This document shows, piece by piece, positions 60,838 to 64,000 of a DNA stretch of 64,000 bases. A program made the position numbers and the translations under genes. Source of the DNA: Guptibacillus hwajinpoensis (lineage in GTDB: Bacteria > Bacillota > Bacilli > Bacillales > Guptibacillaceae); contig NZ_SWFM01000002.1 in assembly GCF_005144865.1 (NCBI RefSeq), positions 62,001 to 126,000 on the forward strand. Reading direction: 5' to 3'. Position 1 is the first letter of the stretch. Each line of letters opens with the position of its first letter. The notes beneath the pieces were generated by a model. It was not told the origin of the DNA, searched no databases, and saw only the letters and a list, made by a program, of their open reading frames with translations.

Positions 60838-61359
60838 ATGTATCCATTCATATTTATAAGTATCGCCCTTCATCTCGTTAGTTTTCTATGTATCGTTCTG
60901 CTTTACTTAAAGCAGTCCAAAAGCTCTGAAGTGAGAGAAGAAGTTGCATCAAGTATGGAGGAATATATTGAACAGCTCGAGCATGAAAATGACCGGCTGA
61001 TGACTCAGGTAAAAACATTTGTGGAGAAGCGGGAGAATCAGCTCGACATTCGTCTTCGTGTACTTGAGCAGAACGGAAAGCCTGTTCAGCAACCCCGGCA
61101 GGAACCACAGTACACGCAGTCGCAGTCACAGCCACGCGAGCCACTTCAATACGAGCAGCAACCAATTCCACCACAGCAAACAGAACCAAGAAGTCCGATC
61201 ATTATTCAGCATCCGTCCGCTAAAAACGAACGCAACCAAAAAGCCATTCAGTTGTATCAACAGGGATTTGCAGCAACTGATATCGCAAGGCTTCTTAATT
61301 GTGGAACAGGTGAAATTGAGCTTATTGTAAACATGCATGGAAGGTCTCTGCAGCGATGA
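60838..61359 (+). CDS. swrB: SwrB-like membrane protein with C-terminal HTH-like segment
   Basis: The 173-residue protein has an N-terminal membrane helix (about 3-23), a coiled coil (about 30-75), a Pro/Gln-rich linker, and a short conserved C-terminal segment (AIQLYQQGFAATDIARLLNC). Layout and place after sigD match SwrB/DUF6115, which in B. subtilis promotes maturation of the basal body and export gate. Primary sequence is divergent, so the name relies partly on context. Confidence 0.7.
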   Translation: MYPFIFISIALHLVSFLCIVLLYLKQSKSSEVREEVASSMEEYIEQLEHENDRLMTQVKTFVEKRENQLDIRLRVLEQNGKPVQQPRQEPQYTQSQSQPREPLQYEQQPIPPQQTEPRSPIIIQHPSAKNERNQKAIQLYQQGFAATDIARLLNCGTGEIELIVNMHGRSLQR

Positions 61360-61790
61360 AAATTCAACAGAGTCAATCAACGGTAGATCCTTTTAAGAAA
61401 GATATGCCAAAGGGTAATGTACAAAAGGGCTTTCAATCTGTTATGAGTGAAGCATCGAAAGAGTTAAAAGGCATGGCATTAGAGCGCCTTCTCAATCAGA
61501 TTGATGAACAAGGTAAAGTTCTAAGCAGGGAACGAACCTTTCAGAACCTAACAGCTTATAAGCGGATGGTAAAGCAGTTTCTTGAAGAAGCGGTCAATCA
61601 GGGTTTAACGCTATCTGAGAGAAACTCAACAGATCGCTTTGGTAGAAGTCGAACGTTTAAGCTTGTTGAAACCGTGGAGAGTAAGCTTGTTGAATTGCAG
61701 GAAGAAATCCTTGAAAAAGAGAAGGCTGGCGTCAATTTGCTATCATTAATCGGCGAAATCAAAGGGATGCTCGTTGACCTTTCACTCTAG
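61356..61790 (+). CDS. DUF327 (YaaR family) protein
   Basis: The 144-residue helical protein starts in the swrB-like stop codon (ATGA). 'YKRMVKQFLEEAVNQGLTL' and RFGRSRTFKLVETVESKLVEL are typical of DUF327/YaaR. In B. subtilis yaaR lies far from flagellar genes. Function is unknown; tight coupling to the end of this operon hints at a link to motility. Confidence 0.75.
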   Translation: MKIQQSQSTVDPFKKDMPKGNVQKGFQSVMSEASKELKGMALERLLNQIDEQGKVLSRERTFQNLTAYKRMVKQFLEEAVNQGLTLSERNSTDRFGRSRTFKLVETVESKLVELQEEILEKEKAGVNLLSLIGEIKGMLVDLSL

Positions 61791-61822
61791 TACGATTGAC
61801 CTAATAAAAAAAGGAAGTATTG

Positions 61823-61850
61823 ACTCATGTTAAAAAGCATGAGTTTTTTC
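61823..61850 (+). terminator. terminator at the end of the flagellar operon
   Basis: ACTCATG and CATGAGT pair in a 7-bp stem with an 8-nt loop, followed by TTTTTC, 33 bp after the DUF327 stop codon. Confidence 0.8.
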
Positions 61851-61864
61851 TATAATAGAAATAA

Positions 61865-61876
61865 GAACATATGTTC
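61865..61876. promoter_or_regulatory. LexA/DinR (SOS) box upstream of the split sigma factor operon
   Basis: GAACATATGTTC is a perfect 12-bp palindrome fitting the B. subtilis LexA consensus CGAACRNRYGTTYG; with flanks it reads A-GAACATATGTTC-G, missing only the first C. It starts 9 bp after a TATAAT (61851-61856), at the likely transcription start. Confidence 0.65.
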
Positions 61877-61946
61877 GAATTAAGGGTTGTGATTTTTGCT
61901 ATCCAGGATACTTTCTATCCTACATACAGAGAAGGGAGAGGTGAGG

Positions 61947-62510
61947 ATGATGAAGAAGTGTCCATTTATAACAACGAAAGCGTATGAGGAACTGAAGGAA
62001 AACCTCCTTTTTAAATCGTTCGTTCAAGAAGACGTGCATTGGACAAGTTTTAGGGAGGCTCTTCTGAACCCTAGTCAGAAGACGCTGATGAATTTAAATA
62101 CACTGTTCCACATGTATTATGTTGAAATTCGTTTTATTGCTTATCTTACGAAATTAATTCGCTATACAGCCATTAATTTCGATCGTAAGCGGAGGCTTGA
62201 GCATCTTCGTTATCCACTAACGCTTGATCAGTCTGTAGGAGAGTCAGGAAGTACGTGGATCGATCTTGTCGGCAGTGAGGATACTCAAATAGACGGTCGG
62301 TTTGAAGAACAGCTAACGTCTAAATCTCTTTATTCTGCTTATAAAAGACTGACAGGAAAGCAGAGAGAAGTATTAGAGAATTCATATAGGCTTGAGGCGA
62401 CAGATACGGAAATCGCCGAAGCTTCAGGCATATCTCAGCAGGCTGTCAGTAGAAGAAGAAAGCGAGCACTTGAGAAATTAAGAGAAGGACGAAAGGAGAG
62501 CATACGATGA
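61947..62510 (+). CDS. sigO: SigO-like RNA polymerase sigma factor subunit (region 4)
   Basis: The 187-residue protein starts at ATG 61947, behind GAGAGGTGAGG. The C-terminal region 4 HTH is clear (LTGKQREVLENSYRLEATD and IAEASGISQQAVSRRRKRAL, about 135-175), while the N-terminal half lacks a recognisable region 2. Length and layout match B. subtilis SigO (YvrI, about 198 residues), which works only together with RsoA. An RsoA-like gene lies in the same operon, joined by yvrJ, all with ATGA overlaps. Confidence 0.75.
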   Translation: MMKKCPFITTKAYEELKENLLFKSFVQEDVHWTSFREALLNPSQKTLMNLNTLFHMYYVEIRFIAYLTKLIRYTAINFDRKRRLEHLRYPLTLDQSVGESGSTWIDLVGSEDTQIDGRFEEQLTSKSLYSAYKRLTGKQREVLENSYRLEATDTEIAEASGISQQAVSRRRKRALEKLREGRKESIR

Positions 62511-62653
62511 CCGTAACGAATGTAATTAACGCCATGATAGGTGATTTAGGGTTCCCAATCGTTGTTTCACTGTATTTGCTTTTTCGACTAGAGAGGAAAA
62601 TCGATGACCTAACAAATGCTGTTTCTGAGCAGGAGATGAATAAAAAAAGATGA
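62507..62653 (+). CDS. yvrJ: YvrJ family small membrane protein
   Basis: The 48-residue protein has the YvrJ hallmark DLGFPIVVSLYLLFRLERKID: one membrane helix followed by a charged segment. Its ATG overlaps the sigO-like stop, and its TGA overlaps the next ATG. YvrJ proteins are often encoded near SigO-type sigma factors and in phages; function unknown. Confidence 0.82.
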   Translation: MTVTNVINAMIGDLGFPIVVSLYLLFRLERKIDDLTNAVSEQEMNKKR

Positions 62654-62895
62654 CGAACGCGAGGTTATATAAGCTTTTACAACAAGCGAAACAAAGTGAT
62701 GAGGAAGCGCTAGAGCTGATTTTCAGTCAATTTGAGAAGAAGATTGAAGCGGAGCTCAGGCAGACGCCTTTTGAATATCGTGATGATTTAAGGCAGGAGC
62801 TTTACGTGAAAATTCTAGAAGCAGTAGAGAAGTACAACATGGAGGAAGTGCCGAACTTCGAGCAATTTATAGGGGGGAAGAAAGGGAAAGGGTAG
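62650..62895 (+). CDS. rsoA: RsoA-like co-sigma factor (sigma region 2 / HTH_16)
   Basis: The 81-residue protein has YKLLQQAKQSDEEALELIF and 'FEYRDDLRQELYVKILEAVEKY', the region 2 fold of RsoA (YvrHa, about 79 residues). In B. subtilis RsoA supplies the -10 recognition and core-binding part missing from SigO. The frame overlaps yvrJ by 4 bp. No RsiO-type anti-sigma gene follows in the window. Confidence 0.75.
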   Translation: MTNARLYKLLQQAKQSDEEALELIFSQFEKKIEAELRQTPFEYRDDLRQELYVKILEAVEKYNMEEVPNFEQFIGGKKGKG

Positions 62896-62912
62896 GAAAC
62901 CTTTTCCTTTTT
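62885..62912 (+). terminator. terminator of the sigO-yvrJ-rsoA operon
   Basis: GGAAAGG and CCTTTTCC pair around a GTAGGAAA loop, followed by TTTTT; the stem includes the end of the rsoA-like gene. Confidence 0.7.
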
Positions 62913-62943
62913 GGTTTCGTAGTAAAGGTAGAGGTGACGATCA

Positions 62944-63645
62944 ATGCTGAATGTTGAAATAGAAGAAGCAGGTTACGAAAAGAACAGTAAAACAATTAGA
63001 GATCTATCATTTAAGGTGAAAAGTGGCGAGCTTCTTGGTCTATTAGGTTCGAACGGAGCGGGTAAAAGTACTACTATTAAAACGATTTTAGGATTAGTAA
63101 AAGAGTGGAAAGGAAGCGTAACACTTGAAGGTAATGCTCGTTATGCTTATATCCCTGAGCAGCCCGTTTTCTATGACAGTTTAACGCTCTGGGAGCATTT
63201 GGAGCTTGCGGCAGCGGCGGTGTCGTTCCAAGACGGTGAATGGGAAGGCCGAGCAAAAGATCTCATTCGCTATTTCAAGCTGGATCATGTTGAACATGAC
63301 CTTCCATCTAGCTACTCAAAAGGAATGAGACAGAAGGTGATACTCATCACGGCTTTTATGCTTAAGCCTGATTTATATATCATTGATGAACCATTTCTGG
63401 GGCTTGATCCAAGAGCAACGAAAGATTTTCTAAAGCTAATCGAAAAAGAAAGAGCACGTGGCGCCGGAGTGCTCATGTCCACGCACGTTTTGGATACAGC
63501 AGAACGAATATGCGATCGATTTGTGCTAATTTCAAGTGGCGAAATGGCTGGTGAAGGAACTCTAGGGGAATTAAGAGAGCGATCAGGAGTGGAGAAAGGT
63601 TCACTTCTCGATTGCGTTGACAGTCTCCTGGAGCAAAGCATATGA
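62944..63645 (+). CDS. ABC transporter ATP-binding protein (EcsA/YthP-like)
   Basis: The 233-residue ATPase has Walker A GSNGAGKST (35-43), signature SYSKGMRQK and Walker B LYIIDEPFLGLDP. The C-terminus and the EcsB-like permease that follows place it with EcsA or its paralogue YthP. The substrate is unknown. ATG follows GAGGTGACG. Its stop overlaps the permease start (ATGA). Confidence 0.85.
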   Translation: MLNVEIEEAGYEKNSKTIRDLSFKVKSGELLGLLGSNGAGKSTTIKTILGLVKEWKGSVTLEGNARYAYIPEQPVFYDSLTLWEHLELAAAAVSFQDGEWEGRAKDLIRYFKLDHVEHDLPSSYSKGMRQKVILITAFMLKPDLYIIDEPFLGLDPRATKDFLKLIEKERARGAGVLMSTHVLDTAERICDRFVLISSGEMAGEGTLGELRERSGVEKGSLLDCVDSLLEQSI

Positions 63646-64000
63646 CATCTTTCCAGTTGCTACGAAAGCGGGTAAAAGATGATTGGCATTATAAGCTACG
63701 GGATATGCGAACTGCAATTGATTGGACTGTTTGGCTTTATATCGTGATTCCAGCACTGGTTATTTCAGTCGCCTATTACCGGTCGTGGTGGTTCATCGCG
63801 CCGGTATGGCTAGATTCCATTCCTGAGCAGGCTGTAATAATACCGTTATTTCTGATCGCGACATTATGGTCTCTTAGAGCTTACATGGAAGAAGCAGATC
63901 AAGTGTACCTCCTGCAGAATAACAGTCTTGTGAATGGATTGAAAAAGTGGGGGATGGTGTATTCACTTCTTAAAGGGTTGGTGCTTACGTTACTCAGTAT
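63642..64000 (+). CDS. ABC transporter permease, EcsB/YthQ-like (3' end cut by window)
   Basis: About 119 residues are visible. FQLLRKRVKDDWHYKLRDM is a typical EcsB-type cytoplasmic opening, followed by two hydrophobic segments (about 29-43 and 65-80) and the start of a third. It is the membrane partner of the preceding ATPase gene, with which it overlaps by 4 bp. Confidence 0.8.
   Translation, partial: MTSFQLLRKRVKDDWHYKLRDMRTAIDWTVWLYIVIPALVISVAYYRSWWFIAPVWLDSIPEQAVIIPLFLIATLWSLRAYMEEADQVYLLQNNSLVNGLKKWGMVYSLLKGLVLTLLS

Noticed and set aside
1-64000. CRISPR array, tRNA, rRNA, prophage or intact insertion sequence
   Set aside because: No regularly spaced short repeats, no tRNA-like cloverleaf or rRNA stretch, no transposase or phage structural gene was seen; the tandem hairpins at 17.6-17.9 kb have too few and too long units for CRISPR.

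Overview
The window (64 kb, moderate GC) comes from a low-GC Gram-positive bacterium of the family Bacillaceae, probably a marine, soil or alkaliphilic Bacillus relative. The support is gene content that matches Bacillus subtilis families (YfiY-type siderophore uptake, YflT, YwdI, YjfB, FlhO/FlhP, SwrB, SwrD, SigO/RsoA), strong AAAGGAGG-type ribosome binding sites, and SigA, SigB, SigD, Fur and LexA-like sites. No tRNA, rRNA, CRISPR array or intact insertion sequence was seen.

Layout. 1-5.4 kb: the end of a zinc-dependent phospholipase C-like gene, then a Fur-controlled divergent siderophore-iron uptake locus (lipoprotein, two permeases, ATPase, FhuF-like reductase). 5.4-27 kb: ordinary accessory and housekeeping genes, including an amidase with a DMT permease, a B12-radical SAM protein, a methyltransferase, glutathione peroxidase, DUF429, an ArAE-type exporter with a SLAP-domain protein, an orphan TAXI binding protein with DUF1850, fumarase, two SigB-type stress genes, TerC, carbonic anhydrase, aldehyde dehydrogenase and the 5-oxoprolinase operon pxpBAC.

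27.3-61.8 kb: an almost uninterrupted flagellar block. It reads fliW-csrA-hag-yjfB-flaG-fliD-fliT-fliS-motA-motB-fliL, then flgM-flgN-flgK-flgL, then divergent flhO-flhP, then the long operon flgB-flgC-fliE-fliF-fliG-fliH-fliI-fliJ-ylxF-fliK-flgD-(TIGR02530)-flgE-swrD-fliM-fliY-fliO-fliP-fliQ-fliR-flhB-flhA-flhF-flhG-sigD-swrB-like-DUF327. Filament, hook, rod, switch, export gate, stator, sigma, anti-sigma and CsrA control are all present. Every che gene normally interleaved in this operon in B. subtilis (cheY, cheB, cheA, cheW, cheC, cheD) is absent. FliY also appears to lack the CheC-type phosphatase residues.

61.8-64 kb: a split sigma factor operon, sigO-yvrJ-rsoA, behind a LexA-like palindrome, then an EcsAB/YthPQ-type ABC transporter cut by the window end.

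Two repeat families are scattered between genes. One is a roughly 210-220 bp structured element in four copies. Two copies have recognisable terminal inverted repeats and perfect 8-bp direct target duplications, so it is a non-autonomous mobile element (MITE). The other is a 120-bp tandem hairpin repeat with compensatory changes between copies.
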